Below are positions 27,250 to 37,585 of a DNA stretch of 64,000 bases, piece after piece. The notes beneath the pieces were generated by a model. It did not search any database and was not told the origin of the DNA. It saw only the letters and a program-made list of their open reading frames with translations. The translations under genes and the position numbers were made by a program. The stretch's first letter is position 1. Every line of letters starts with the position of its first letter. The stretch comes from DASZVB01 sp036272055 (lineage in GTDB: Bacteria; Myxococcota_A; Polyangia; Polyangiales; Polyangiaceae). Location: the NCBI GenBank assembly GCA_036272055.1, contig DATAZL010000059.1, forward strand, positions 248,001 through 312,000. Direction: 5' to 3'.

Positions 27250-28104
27250 ATGACGGCGTCCATCTCGGCTGATGCGATCGAGGCGGGATTTCGACCGAGC
27301 AGGCCCAGAGGGCCATTCGTGCTATTCGCCGCGCCGCTCGTGAGTGAATCGACGGAAGCGTTCAAGCGGGCACAAGAGCTCGTACGATCCGTCGCGGGAG
27401 AGGTCACTTTTCTGCGGGTTTCTTCGCCATCGTTCAATGCGTTCGCAAGGACGACGATCATGGCAGGCCGTCCCGTGCTGAACCGGAGTGGCGACTTCCT
27501 GTCGGTCGTCGCGGAGACGGCAAAGGTTCTGAAGCCCGCCGTGATAGCGATCCCGGAGCTCTCCGGTCACACCGGCCGCTCCGTACGTGGATTCGCGCTC
27601 GAATGCGGCGTCCCAGTCCTGGTGGCGAGAGAAGAGCTCGAGTCCAAGGTAATCCTCGCGGCCAGCGACCTGGCCCATCCGTCCTTTCCGGTGCTACGTG
27701 CGGCAGCGTTGTTGTCCGCCTCTCACCGGGTGCGCGTCGTTTTTCTCCATAATCTTTGCCCGACGCCCTCGGATGGGGCGCGCACCAGCGCGAGCCTCGA
27801 ACGGTGCCTCCCGTCGGTTCTCGATCGTCTCGAAGATCTGACTCTGGCGGCGAACGCATTCAACATCGAAAGCGATAACGTGGTGACCACGGGACCCGAC
27901 GTCGACGAATCCTTGATGTCGGTCATCCAGCGTGAACGTCCCGATATCGTGATCATCGGAGCTCGGGACCGCCGACAGCCTCATTCCACCAAGGCGCCAC
28001 TCGCACAGACCGTCTACGACGAGACCGCACCGAGCGTCGTCGTCGTTCCGCTCGATCACTTGCGCGCCTCCCACGCACCGCTCCCGGACCATGGTTCGTC
28101 GTAG
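27250..28104 (+). CDS. Tandem universal-stress-protein-like protein
   Basis: A 284-residue protein starting at ATG 27250. Two Usp-like alpha/beta units can be traced: residues 15-125 (PFVLFAAPLVSESTEAFKRA; VIAIPEL) and 127-275 (KVILAASDLAHPSFPVLRAA; DIVIIGARD; APSVVVVP). The ATP-binding glycine loop is weak in both halves, so nucleotide binding is doubtful. Two-domain Usps are known in stress and hypoxia regulons. It is followed at 21 nt by a small membrane-protein gene, so co-transcription is likely. Confidence 0.78.
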   Translation: MTASISADAIEAGFRPSRPRGPFVLFAAPLVSESTEAFKRAQELVRSVAGEVTFLRVSSPSFNAFARTTIMAGRPVLNRSGDFLSVVAETAKVLKPAVIAIPELSGHTGRSVRGFALECGVPVLVAREELESKVILAASDLAHPSFPVLRAAALLSASHRVRVVFLHNLCPTPSDGARTSASLERCLPSVLDRLEDLTLAANAFNIESDNVVTTGPDVDESLMSVIQRERPDIVIIGARDRRQPHSTKAPLAQTVYDETAPSVVVVPLDHLRASHAPLPDHGSS

Positions 28105-28125
28105 CGGCCACGGAGACCACCGACC

Positions 28126-28596
28126 ATGAAAGTCCAGGCTTCGACCTCGGAGATGCAAACGGCGGATACGACGTCCACCGAATCGGAATCGGTCACAGCC
28201 GAGAACGCGACGACCGTCGGCGGAGAGGTTCTTTCGGGCCTCCTCGGGATCGGAATTGCCGTTGGTTGCGTTCTTCCGCCGGTGGTCCATCTGATCACCG
28301 GGCCGCTCGGCCCCTTCCTCGGCGGCTTCGTCGCTGCGAATCGCTCGCATCCGAGCTCGCGCGGCCGAGCCATCATTGCTGGAATGATCGGCATCGGATT
28401 GGCCGGGATCATCGCCGTCGCCGCCAGGGTGTTCGTCGCGTTCGTCGGGCAGAGCGAGCTGCCGAAGTGGTTCCCGTCGCCCGGGACTCAGATGGTCATC
28501 ATCGGGATAGCGTGGGCGTACGGGACAGCGATGGGAGCGGTGGGAACGGCCGTGAGCGGAGCTCTTGCGCGAAAGGGCACGAGCGACCCCTCGTAG
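28126..28596 (+). CDS. Hypothetical membrane protein
   Basis: A 156-residue protein. The N-terminal 30 residues are Thr/Ser/Glu-rich and likely disordered. Hydrophobic segments lie near 33-62 (Gly-rich; LSGLLGIGIAVGCVLPPVV), 82-108 and 124-145. Many Gly residues suggest tight helix packing, as in small DUF5518-like or glycine-rich integral proteins. No function is recognised. It sits in a group with a Usp protein and another small membrane protein, which suggests a stress role. Confidence 0.6.
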   Translation: MKVQASTSEMQTADTTSTESESVTAENATTVGGEVLSGLLGIGIAVGCVLPPVVHLITGPLGPFLGGFVAANRSHPSSRGRAIIAGMIGIGLAGIIAVAARVFVAFVGQSELPKWFPSPGTQMVIIGIAWAYGTAMGAVGTAVSGALARKGTSDPS

Positions 28597-28834
28597 TCGC
28601 TTCAACCGACGTCCGTTGTGCGGAAAGCCGTTCACGCATCGTGACGGCGCGCGGCTTGCACGAGAACACAGAGCTCCAAGCAGCTCGCGGGCACGGATGA
28701 CGATTCGCGCGGCAAACAGAGCAGCCGATCGGAAGCCACAGCGTGCGCGCGAGTTCTTGGGGCGCAATTCCCGTGCCCATGAGCCCCGGCGCTACAGGTT
28801 CCGTGAAGCCGGTAGCCAGAGAAAGGAAGCTCCG

Positions 28835-29230
28835 ATGTTCGTCGTGGAGTTCGTTTTTGCCGTCGTGATCTCCATGCTGTGCGCCGCGATGCTGCTGCCC
28901 GTCACCGCACGAAGTGGCTTCAGATTGCGGCATCCGGACATCGAGCCACTCGGCGTGTTTGCGATGTTGCTGGTCTTGTTTCTGGCGACCTGGGCGGGCG
29001 GGATCTGGCTCGTCCCGGTAGGCCCAAAACTGTGGGGCGTCGCATGGGTCGGGTTCGTCGTGGCAGGCTTGTTCGTCGCACTTCTGATTGGCGCGCTTTC
29101 CAGCGTGGACGAGAAGCTGAGCGTGCCGTACGGCTCTCGGCCGCGAGGGCCCGATGCCAGCATGATGGCACTCGCGCTCCTGCTCTTGCTGATCCTCGCC
29201 GTCGTCGCAGGCTACGCACGACACCGATGA
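28835..29230 (+). CDS. Small four-helix membrane protein, hypothetical
   Basis: A 131-residue protein with ATG at 28835 preceded by GAAAGGAAG. The longer upstream frame has an Arg-rich, unlikely N-terminus. Four hydrophobic helices occur near residues 3-23, 40-62, 69-90 and 109-127, with a loop HPDIEPLGVFAMLL that recurs in small membrane proteins of unknown function. No catalytic residues are apparent. Confidence 0.72.
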   Translation: MFVVEFVFAVVISMLCAAMLLPVTARSGFRLRHPDIEPLGVFAMLLVLFLATWAGGIWLVPVGPKLWGVAWVGFVVAGLFVALLIGALSSVDEKLSVPYGSRPRGPDASMMALALLLLLILAVVAGYARHR

Positions 29231-29335
29231 TTGCCGCTTGCGTTCGCGAAGCGCGCACCGCCGCACACCGACCGACCCACGCATGCGTTCGGAATGAACG
29301 CGATCAGGTAACCGTTGGAACCAGGAGGAATCGAA

Positions 29336-30316
29336 GTGAAGAGTAGTGGTCTGATGAGTTCGATGATCGCAGCGTCGGCGCTTTTGCTCGCCTCCTCTGC
29401 CGGCGCTGCAACGACGTTGCGAATGGCGACGCTTGCCCCCAAACAGAGCCCCTGGGGTAAGGTCTTTCGAGCGTGGTCGGACGCAGTTCGACAGAAGACA
29501 CACGACGCCGTTGCGACGACCTGGCTCTGGAACGGTGTCGGTGGCCCCGAGCGGAGCGTCGTCGGAAAGATTCGCAGCGGCGAGCTCGCAGGGGGCGCGC
29601 TGACGGCGGCCGGCCTGGCGAGCGTGTACAAGCCCATCGTTGCGTTGCAGATGCCCGGCGCATTCGACACCTGGGCACAGCTCGACAAGGCACGAACGGA
29701 ACTGAGGCCCGAGTTCGACGCGCAGCTGACGAAGGCGGGCTTCGAAGTCGTGGGTTGGGGCGACGTGGGCCGCGCCAGGACCTTCTCGAAGGGATTCGAG
29801 GTTCGCATGCCCGCCGATCTACGCGGCCACACGCCTGTCGTCGGCATCGACGACTCGATCGCGCCGGCGGTGCTGTCGGTGATCGGAAAGGTCACCGGCC
29901 GTGCCGCCGATGTGAACGAAGTCTTGCCGATGCTCGAGAACAATTCCATCGACGTCGTGACGGCACCGGCGCTGGCGGTCGAGCAACTGCAATGGGCTGG
30001 TTATCTCGACCACGTGAACACGGGTGTCGTGGCGTTCGGAATCGGCGCCACGATCCTGAGCCAGCGAGCGCTCGCCGGCCTCACCGCCGATGAGCGCGAG
30101 GTCGTCCTCGACACGGGTCGGCGCGCCAGTCAGATCCTCGAGAAGCAGATCCGTGACGAGGACGATGCGTCGTTCGCTCGCCTGAAGCGCAAGATGAGCG
30201 TGCACGAGACGACGGATGCTGAACGCTCGGCATGGCACGAGGTCTGGAAGAAGGCGTGCGTTCGTGTGAAGGAGGCGCTTCCGGGCGACGTACTCGACAA
30301 GATTGGGTATTGCTGA
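29336..30316 (+). CDS. TRAP-type transporter solute-binding protein (DctP family), orphan
   Basis: A 326-residue periplasmic protein. GTG 29336 is preceded by GGAGGA at a good distance; upstream codons are not. The signal peptide ends near AAA (LLLASSAGAA). The DctP fold is evident: LRMATLAPKQSPWGKVFRAW near the mature start, then VYKPIVALQMPGAFDTWAQL and MLENNSIDVVTAP. No DctQ or DctM membrane gene lies nearby, so it either serves a distant TRAP permease or has a different role. The ligand is unknown. The next gene begins 17 nt later. Confidence 0.85.
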   Translation: MKSSGLMSSMIAASALLLASSAGAATTLRMATLAPKQSPWGKVFRAWSDAVRQKTHDAVATTWLWNGVGGPERSVVGKIRSGELAGGALTAAGLASVYKPIVALQMPGAFDTWAQLDKARTELRPEFDAQLTKAGFEVVGWGDVGRARTFSKGFEVRMPADLRGHTPVVGIDDSIAPAVLSVIGKVTGRAADVNEVLPMLENNSIDVVTAPALAVEQLQWAGYLDHVNTGVVAFGIGATILSQRALAGLTADEREVVLDTGRRASQILEKQIRDEDDASFARLKRKMSVHETTDAERSAWHEVWKKACVRVKEALPGDVLDKIGYC

Positions 30317-30333
30317 AGTGAATCGGGCAAGAC

Positions 30334-31410
30334 ATGCACATATCATTCGAACGTATCAAACCCGAATGTGGACTGGTGAGTGTGCTCGCCACGTTCGCCG
30401 TCTGCTCGTGCAGCGCAAGTCGGACGCGGCCGCCGGAGGACATCGCCGGATACCGCGTCACGACTGCCGTCACGGCGTCCACTCCGATGGCGATGATCCC
30501 GGCCGAAGACTCGTTCACCGACTCTCAGATCAGCGACGCGGTCTACCGGCGGTTCAAGGGCGATCCTGGAATCGAATACCATCGGATCTACGTGACGACG
30601 AATGACGGGGTCGTGCAGCTCAACGGCAAGGTGACGGATCTGCTCTCCAAAGAGCGCGCGGCTCGTGTGGCCGAGACGGTTCGTAGCGTGCGTGTCGTGA
30701 TTGACCGCATCGTGCTGGACATTCCGAAGCGCAACGACCGACAGATCGCTCAGGATGTGGCAAACGCCTTTCTCGTCGACGTTGCGATCGATGCGTCGAA
30801 TCTGCACCCGTCGAGCAACGAAGGAACGGTGACGCTCGACGGGAACGTCCAGTCGTTGCAGGAGAAAGAGCTCGCTGGACGTCTCGCGAAGAGAGTCGCG
30901 GGGGTACGAGCGATCGAGAACGACATCGAAGTAAGGCACGCCTCACTTCGAAGCGACCCCGCTATACAGGGCGATGTCCAGGCCCGTCTCGGATGGGATA
31001 CCGCCGTGGACGACGACGGCATCGTGGCGAGCGTCGGAGGAGGGACGGTCTATCTTCGTGGTGTCGTCGGAACCGCGCTCGAGCGCTCCAGGGCCTATTC
31101 GGACGGCTTCGTTGCCGGCGCTCGTTCGGTCGATACGACCGGCATTCGAGTGGACCCATCCGCAACACTCCGGGACGTCCGTAGTCTGGACGCCCCGCGA
31201 CCGTCGGATGCGGATATCGCGCAGGCCATCAAGGACGCAGCTATCTACGACCCGAGGGTCAAGTCATTCAACATCGAGCCCAGCGTGCACGACGGCAGGA
31301 TCACGCTCCTCGGTGAGGTCGACAACCTGGAAGCGAAGGCAGCCGTCGAATCGTTGGCACGTCACACGGTCGGCGCGACAGAAGTGCGCGACGAGATCCG
31401 CGCCCGGTAA
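30334..31410 (+). CDS. Multi-BON domain periplasmic protein
   Basis: A 358-residue protein. The N-terminus is a probable lipoprotein signal (LATFAVCSCSAS), although the lipobox is imperfect. Four BON domains can be traced near residues 60-125, 130-200, 205-275 and 290-356, each with a GxVxL-type strand and a hydrophobic turn (VVQLNGKVTD; TVTLDGNVQS; TVYLRGVVGT; RITLLGEVDN). BON domains bind membranes or peptidoglycan and are common in OsmY-like stress proteins. It directly follows the orphan DctP gene and is probably co-transcribed. Confidence 0.85.
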   Translation: MHISFERIKPECGLVSVLATFAVCSCSASRTRPPEDIAGYRVTTAVTASTPMAMIPAEDSFTDSQISDAVYRRFKGDPGIEYHRIYVTTNDGVVQLNGKVTDLLSKERAARVAETVRSVRVVIDRIVLDIPKRNDRQIAQDVANAFLVDVAIDASNLHPSSNEGTVTLDGNVQSLQEKELAGRLAKRVAGVRAIENDIEVRHASLRSDPAIQGDVQARLGWDTAVDDDGIVASVGGGTVYLRGVVGTALERSRAYSDGFVAGARSVDTTGIRVDPSATLRDVRSLDAPRPSDADIAQAIKDAAIYDPRVKSFNIEPSVHDGRITLLGEVDNLEAKAAVESLARHTVGATEVRDEIRAR

Positions 31411-31437
31411 GGTCCGGTGACTTGCATCACCGGACCT
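31410..31437. terminator. Strong hairpin between convergent BON and beta-barrel genes
   Basis: An 11-bp perfect stem (AGGTCCGGTGA with TCACCGGACCT) has a 6-nt loop. It overlaps the stop codon of the BON gene by one base and lies 35 nt before the end of the beta-barrel gene. There is no U-run, so it could act in either direction, with or without Rho. Confidence 0.6.
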
Positions 31438-31472
31438 GGCGAAGCTCGACTGGTGTGCGCGCGAGTCAGGAG

Positions 31473-32135
31473 CTAGATCCAGCCGCCGATCGTCAATCGG
31501 CCTGCAATCGTCGTTGCCTTCACGTCGCCGGTGAGGTCCACGTCGAGCGCGGGACCGAAGCCGAGGAAGAAGTGTTCCACGGGGTGGAACATGAACGGGA
31601 CGAACAGGTTCAGCGCGAGGCCGCTGCTACTCGAGCTCAGGGTCGTCGTCTGCACGGCGCCACCGCCGACGTCCGTTTGATCCTGGTTCGCCGAGACGCT
31701 GGTCGTCGAATACGAGAACCCGGCCTTCGGCCAGATGCTGAATCGCTCGGAGAGCGAGAAGTTATAGCCGACGCGCGGACCGATGGAAAACGTCGTCGTG
31801 TGCGAGCCCGAGGAGTGCGCGTAGTCGAGACCGACGAAGCCACCGACCGAGAGGTTGTCGATCACGAAATAGTCGATGGCAGGACGGAGCTGCACCGTCG
31901 TCGCCGAACCGCTCCGGCCGGAGATCGACGTGTTCGAGATGGATAATCCCGCATCGCTCGAGATAGCGAGCTCGGATTTCAAACCGAATCGTCCCGCGGG
32001 GCTACCCGGCTCGACGCGCGCTCCGGGATCGTCGCGCTCTCGCGCGCGCGGCGGTTCGTCTGCGAAAGCCATGGAAGAGATCAAGGAGAAGGCCGAGGCG
32101 CACGCGACCGTGCTTCCGACAAGCTTGCTGTTCAT
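31473..32135 (-). CDS. Outer-membrane beta-barrel protein
   Basis: A 220-residue protein starting at ATG 32135. A Sec signal peptide is visible (residues 1-25, ending SSMAFA). The mature part alternates hydrophobic and polar residues in at least six strands (TVQLRPAIDYFVIDNLSVGG; FSIGPRVGYNFSLSERFSI; LNLFVPFMFHPVEHFFLGFG) and ends with LTIGGWI, an aromatic-terminal barrel signature. Its size fits an eight-stranded OmpX/OmpA-type barrel. Function unknown. It is downstream of the FHA gene on the same strand. Confidence 0.8.
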   Translation of the reverse strand: MNSKLVGSTVACASAFSLISSMAFADEPPRARERDDPGARVEPGSPAGRFGLKSELAISSDAGLSISNTSISGRSGSATTVQLRPAIDYFVIDNLSVGGFVGLDYAHSSGSHTTTFSIGPRVGYNFSLSERFSIWPKAGFSYSTTSVSANQDQTDVGGGAVQTTTLSSSSSGLALNLFVPFMFHPVEHFFLGFGPALDVDLTGDVKATTIAGRLTIGGWI

Positions 32136-32307
32136 ACATGCGTGCAAGTGCACCATGCATGCCGCGAAGCGTGCATGTTCGAACGCGGTGTATGGAATGC
32201 ATTCGATGCATCTTTGGCGATGCGGCCAGCACGCGCGAAGTGCCATTCGCGTACTGTCGCGATCGCGATACTCGTCCTTCGTGCCTCAAACGGCCCGGAT
32301 GACGGGG

Positions 32308-33198
32308 CTAAAGCGGTAGCAGCGCGAGCGCCGCAAGTCGCTCGAGGAGCGCGCGTCGCGTGTTCGTCCCGCCGCGGCCGGACGACGGAGCTTCCTCGAG
32401 CTTGCGGATGTAATCACGGACGAGCGCGGGGTCGCATCGTATCCCGCGCTCCGTCAGCTCGATCGCCTCGCAGAGCGTCTCTTCGCGCATGACGTGCGAC
32501 GTGAGGAGGTGCAACGCCACCGCCGTGGCGAGCCAGCGACTCTGTCCCGTCACGTGGGCCATCTTCACGCAGTACCACCCCGCGGTGTCGACGACGGTGT
32601 CCGGCACCGCTTGATCGCGCCCGACAGCGCTGGTGATGTGCTCGACGTGACTCGAGAGCGTCGCTGCAACGGTGTCGAGCATGCCCTGCGGGAAGATCGC
32701 CTGCTGCGGGCCGACGAGGTACTCGGAGACGCTGGGCGGCGACCGAAACGGCTCCCGCTCCGCCGCCAGGGGCTCGGTCGCCTCTTCGACGAGTCGCACT
32801 CCGCTCCGTGCCACGATGCCGAAGCCCGAGGACTCGCTCGGTCCCGGGGTGGCCGAGCTCCGACACACGATGTCCATCGCGCAGCTGCCGATCACGATCT
32901 GGTCTCCGGCGAAGAGGACCGTAGGTCGCTCGACGAGGCGCTGATTGACGAGCGTACCGTGGCAGCTACCGAGATCTTCGATCCGGAGCACGCCGCGCTC
33001 GAGCGAGATCCGTGCGTGTCTGCGCGACACCATCGGATCGGAGAGGCGCACGGAGCAGTCGTCTCCGCGGCCGATCACGGTCTCCGGATGAAGCAGCGGG
33101 ATTTCGGCCTCGTTCAATCTCAGCCAGAAGGCCTCGCTCCGGTCACGACGTTCAACGGGAGCAGCAACACCGCGCTGATGAAGTGGTTTCGCCGGCAT
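32308..33198 (-). CDS. FHA domain protein
   Basis: A 296-residue protein starting at ATG 33198 behind TTGGAGG. An FHA domain spans residues 28-110: VIGRGDDCSVRLSDPMVSRR followed by HARI contains the GR, S..H and R residues that read phosphothreonine, and the HGTLVN strand follows. The C-terminal ~150 residues are helical (LDTVAATLSSHVEHITSA; ALVRDYIRKLEEA) with no recognised family. FHA proteins usually act beneath Hanks-type kinases. A kinase begins at the right edge of this window, but that is 30 kb away and a link is only possible, not shown. Confidence 0.9.
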   Translation of the reverse strand: MPAKPLHQRGVAAPVERRDRSEAFWLRLNEAEIPLLHPETVIGRGDDCSVRLSDPMVSRRHARISLERGVLRIEDLGSCHGTLVNQRLVERPTVLFAGDQIVIGSCAMDIVCRSSATPGPSESSGFGIVARSGVRLVEEATEPLAAEREPFRSPPSVSEYLVGPQQAIFPQGMLDTVAATLSSHVEHITSAVGRDQAVPDTVVDTAGWYCVKMAHVTGQSRWLATAVALHLLTSHVMREETLCEAIELTERGIRCDPALVRDYIRKLEEAPSSGRGGTNTRRALLERLAALALLPL

Positions 33199-33699
33199 GG
33201 GAACCTCCAATATTACCGCCGGCGATCACGGGCGCGGAAGTGTGCTCGAGCGTTTTGGTTCGTGGCAAAACGCCACAAACGCATCCGAATGTCCGTGCGA
33301 ATCCGTTCGTGCGCCGCAACGCGTAACGCCTGCAGACGAGCAGACACTACGTGTCGACGTCTTCGTTTCCCTGACGACTGCTTCCGTAGTTCACGCTGAT
33401 TCGCATACCGGAAAGGCGCGTTTCTTTGGGTACGGAGTCCACCCAGTGCTTCTGGCATTGCCCGCCCATGACGACGCGCCGCCCTCGACGGTGAATGCGT
33501 GACTCCTACCCCCGTCTCGAGGACGGATGAGGAAGCGCCGCGTCGCACCGAGACTCAGGACGGGGACGACGCATTCGAGCTGCCGGCAAGAGAGCTTGTC
33601 CGCGTGCCAGCTCGTGCTGTCGTCCTGATCCCGATACGCTTCAGCCACGCGCTTTCGTAAGGCCCGGCGGCTCGAGCAGCCAGGCCAGAGCGATACCGC
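33199..33699. other. 501-nt gene-poor region upstream of the FHA and EamA genes
   Basis: No supported coding sequence is present; long antisense frames here look like shadows. Two overlapping inverted repeats lie at 33251-33276: CGTTTTG with CAAAACG, and GTGGC with GCCAC. They sit about 55-80 nt upstream of the FHA start and could be a regulator site for it. The rest shows nothing clear. Confidence 0.45.
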
Positions 33700-34758
33700 A
33701 TGACGACGCAGCCGACCAATCAGCGTGCCGGCGCGATCCTCGGGCTCGCCGCTGCAGCGCTTTTCGGCGTCTCGGCACCCGTCGCGAAGGTGCTGCTCGG
33801 CGGGATCCCGCCGTTGCTGCTCGCCGGGCTCCTCTATGTGGGTGCCGCGGCGGGTCTCTGGGCGCACCGGCTGGTGCGGCCGCCCACCACCGAGGCAGGG
33901 CTCGTGCGTGCCGACGTGCCGAAGCTCGCCGGGCTCGTCGTCAGCGGGGGTCTGGTCGGTCCGGTGTTGATGTTGCTCGGGCTCTCGCGCGTGAGTGCGC
34001 TCACCGGCTCGCTGCTCCTCAATCTGGAGGCACCGTTCACCATGCTGCTCGCGGTCGCGCTGTTCCGCGAGCATCTCGGCCGTCACGCGCTCGTCGCGTC
34101 GATGTTCATCCTCGCCGGCGCGGTCGTCCTGAATCTGTCGCCCGGTGAGCTCGGCGTGAACGCCGGCGGCGTGCTCCTCCTCGCCGGCGCGTGCGCTGCG
34201 TGGGCTCTCGACAACAACCTAACGCAGCGTCTCACACTGAAAGACCCGTTCGCGATCGTCAGAGTGAAGACACTGGTCGCGGGAACGGTGAACACGACGC
34301 TCGGCTTGATGGCGTCACACGGCGCGCGTCCCGACGCGCGCCTCGTCGCGGGTGCGCTCCTGCTCGGCAGCCTGAGCTACGGCCTGAGCGTCGTCCTCGA
34401 TGCGTACGCGCTTCGGTTCGTCGGCGCAGCGCGAGAGGCGGCGTACTTTGCGACCGCACCGTTCGTCGGCGCGCTCACGTCCGTCGTCGTGCTCGGAGAG
34501 CCGCTCGGCGCGCTCGACCTCGTCGCGATGGGCTGTATGGCGCTCGGTGCCGCGCTGCTCGTGCGCGAGCGACACGGACACACCCATCGTCACGACCCCA
34601 TGGAGCACGAGCACCAGCACGTGCACGACGAACATCACCGCCACGACCACGGCCCCCTGGATCCCCCCGGCGAACCCCACGCGCACCCGCACCGTCACGC
34701 CACCCTCGTACACGACCATCCCCACGTGCCGGACGCGCACCACCGGCACCGGCACTGA
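33700..34758 (+). CDS. EamA/DMT family transporter with His-rich C-terminal tail
   Basis: A 352-residue protein. Ten hydrophobic helices in two EamA repeats fill residues 8-285 (ILGLAAAALFGVSAPVAKVL; YFATAPFVGALTSVVVLGEP). The last ~65 residues are hydrophilic and packed with His in pairs and HxH patterns (HTHRHD; HEHQHVHDEHHRHDHG; HPHRHAT). Such tails usually bind zinc, nickel or cobalt, so export or sensing of a transition metal is plausible. The ordinary DMT role is export of metabolites, and a metal link would be unusual. Confidence 0.85.
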   Translation: MTTQPTNQRAGAILGLAAAALFGVSAPVAKVLLGGIPPLLLAGLLYVGAAAGLWAHRLVRPPTTEAGLVRADVPKLAGLVVSGGLVGPVLMLLGLSRVSALTGSLLLNLEAPFTMLLAVALFREHLGRHALVASMFILAGAVVLNLSPGELGVNAGGVLLLAGACAAWALDNNLTQRLTLKDPFAIVRVKTLVAGTVNTTLGLMASHGARPDARLVAGALLLGSLSYGLSVVLDAYALRFVGAAREAAYFATAPFVGALTSVVVLGEPLGALDLVAMGCMALGAALLVRERHGHTHRHDPMEHEHQHVHDEHHRHDHGPLDPPGEPHAHPHRHATLVHDHPHVPDAHHRHRH

Positions 34759-34833
34759 GATTGAGACGACGATCGAGAGAAGCTCGCTCACAAACGGGGT
34801 CGCGCCGCCCCGGAGGTCTCTCGCCGGGGGCGG

Positions 34834-34861
34834 TTGACATGTCACACATCGTACTTACTGT
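34834..34861 (+). promoter_or_regulatory. Sigma-70-type promoter upstream of groES
   Basis: TTGACA at 34834-34839 and TACTGT at 34856-34861 are separated by 16 nt and oriented toward groES, which starts about 110 nt downstream. No CIRCE/HrcA inverted repeat (TTAGCACTC-type) is found between here and the start. Confidence 0.5.
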
Positions 34862-34918
34862 CCTGCGTTGCAGTCGGAGCAGTTCTGCGCCGAGTCCCTT
34901 GCGACCAACAACAATGCC

Positions 34919-34948
34919 GTGATCACGCGGTTCGACCGGCGTGATCAC
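34919..34948. promoter_or_regulatory. Paired GTGATCAC palindromes upstream of groES
   Basis: GTGATCAC occurs at 34919-34926 and again at 34941-34948, with 22 bp between centres, i.e. two turns of the helix on the same face. The pair lies between the candidate promoter and the groES ribosome site (AGGAGAG). The arrangement suits a regulator bound as two dimers. The regulator is unknown. Confidence 0.45.
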
Positions 34949-34971
34949 CGATGGATCGTGAGGAGAGACCG

Positions 34972-35262
34972 ATGAAAGTGCGACCGTTACACGACCGCGT
35001 CGTGATCAAGAGGGTGGAAGAGCAGACGAAGACGAGCGGCGGGATCATCATTCCCGACACCGCGAAAGAGAAACCGGTAGAGGCGAAGGTCGTCGCCGTC
35101 GGGAGCGGCAAGATGCTGGAGGACGGCACCCTGCGAAAACTCGACGTGAAGGTGGGCGACAAGGTGCTTCTCGGCAAGTACGCGGGCAGCGAGATCAAGC
35201 TCGACGGGGAAGAGCACGTGATCGTCCGCGAAGACGAAATTCTGGCCGTGATCGAGGGATGA
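34972..35262 (+). CDS. groES: Co-chaperonin GroES
   Basis: A 96-residue protein with ATG at 34972 behind AGGAGAG. All GroES features are visible: KVRPLHDRVVIKR at the start, the mobile-loop segment EEQTKTSGGIIIPDTAKEKP, and the C-terminal EHVIVREDEILAVIE. Heptameric GroES caps GroEL. It is 58 nt before groEL and forms the usual operon. Confidence 0.98.
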   Translation: MKVRPLHDRVVIKRVEEQTKTSGGIIIPDTAKEKPVEAKVVAVGSGKMLEDGTLRKLDVKVGDKVLLGKYAGSEIKLDGEEHVIVREDEILAVIEG

Positions 35263-35320
35263 ACGGCCGCGCATCACGCGCGGGAAATTTCCTTCAACGA
35301 CTCCGACGAGAGGCACTGAC

Positions 35321-36922
<1,602 letters not shown>

Positions 36923-36938
36923 CACTGGAGAAGCGCGC

Positions 36939-36975
36939 AAGACGGCGAAATGTTTCGGTTACATTTCGCCGTCTT
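36939..36975. terminator. Terminator hairpin after groEL
   Basis: A perfect 15-bp stem (AAGACGGCGAAATGT pairing with ACATTTCGCCGTCTT) encloses a 7-nt loop, starting 17 nt after the groEL stop. There is no long U-run on the plus strand. It should separate groESL from the next operon. Confidence 0.75.
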
Positions 36976-37050
36976 CCCGCTCGAGGCGCGTCGCTTGTGG
37001 ACCGTGCGCGACCAATAAAAAAATTGTAAGGTCGCCGTCGGAATCCTCTG

Positions 37051-37530
37051 ATGAGCACGGAAGCCCAAGAACCCCTGCGCAACGCGGGCGAAGACGTGCG
37101 CGTCATCGTCGTGGCGCTCGACGCCTCCAATGGCGCCACCAACGTTCTGGCGGCCGCTGCTCGGGTCAGCCGCGGCGGCGCGGCGCTTCACGTTGCGCAC
37201 GTCTTCAAATCGAGCCGGCTGGACCACGCCAGGGCGGGCGCGCCGCACACCAGCTCCGAGGCCGTCCACGACGCAAAGGACTACCTCGAAGGTTACGTGA
37301 AGTCGGCGCGAGCGCAGACGCGCTCGGACGTCACCGGTCATTTCCTGGTGGGCGATCCGACCACCGAGATCCTGCAGCTTTGCGACAAGCTGAGCGCCGA
37401 TCTGCTCGTGGTCGGCACTCACGAGTACCACGGTCTCGAACGGCTCATCCTCGGCTCCATTGCCGAGACGCTGGTGCGCAAGGCGCACTGCTCCGTGTTC
37501 GTGAGCCGCTCGAAAAAAGCCGGTACATAG
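37051..37530 (+). CDS. Universal stress protein
   Basis: A 159-residue UspA-fold protein starting at ATG 37051. It has VALDASNGATN at the first strand, and the ATP-loop GTHEYHGLERLILGS (G-2x-G-9x-GS type, slightly changed) at residues 129-143. It lies 55 nt before a KdpD-like kinase. In full-length KdpD a Usp domain is part of the sensor, so here that module may be a separate protein acting on the kinase. This is inference from gene order. Confidence 0.88.
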   Translation: MSTEAQEPLRNAGEDVRVIVVALDASNGATNVLAAAARVSRGGAALHVAHVFKSSRLDHARAGAPHTSSEAVHDAKDYLEGYVKSARAQTRSDVTGHFLVGDPTTEILQLCDKLSADLLVVGTHEYHGLERLILGSIAETLVRKAHCSVFVSRSKKAGT

Positions 37531-37585
37531 GCCTCCGCGACTCTGAGGACTGCGCTGTCGACGCCGCCCGGGTAGCCTTGGGAGC

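Noticed and set aside
33391..34086. A 231-residue minus-strand frame overlapping the EamA gene
   Set aside because: It is very rich in Arg, Glu, Gln and His with no domain, and overlaps a clear membrane-protein gene.
34759..34971. CIRCE element for HrcA control of groESL
   Set aside because: No TTAGCACTC-N9-GAGTGCTAA-like inverted repeat is present; only the GTGATCAC pair was found.
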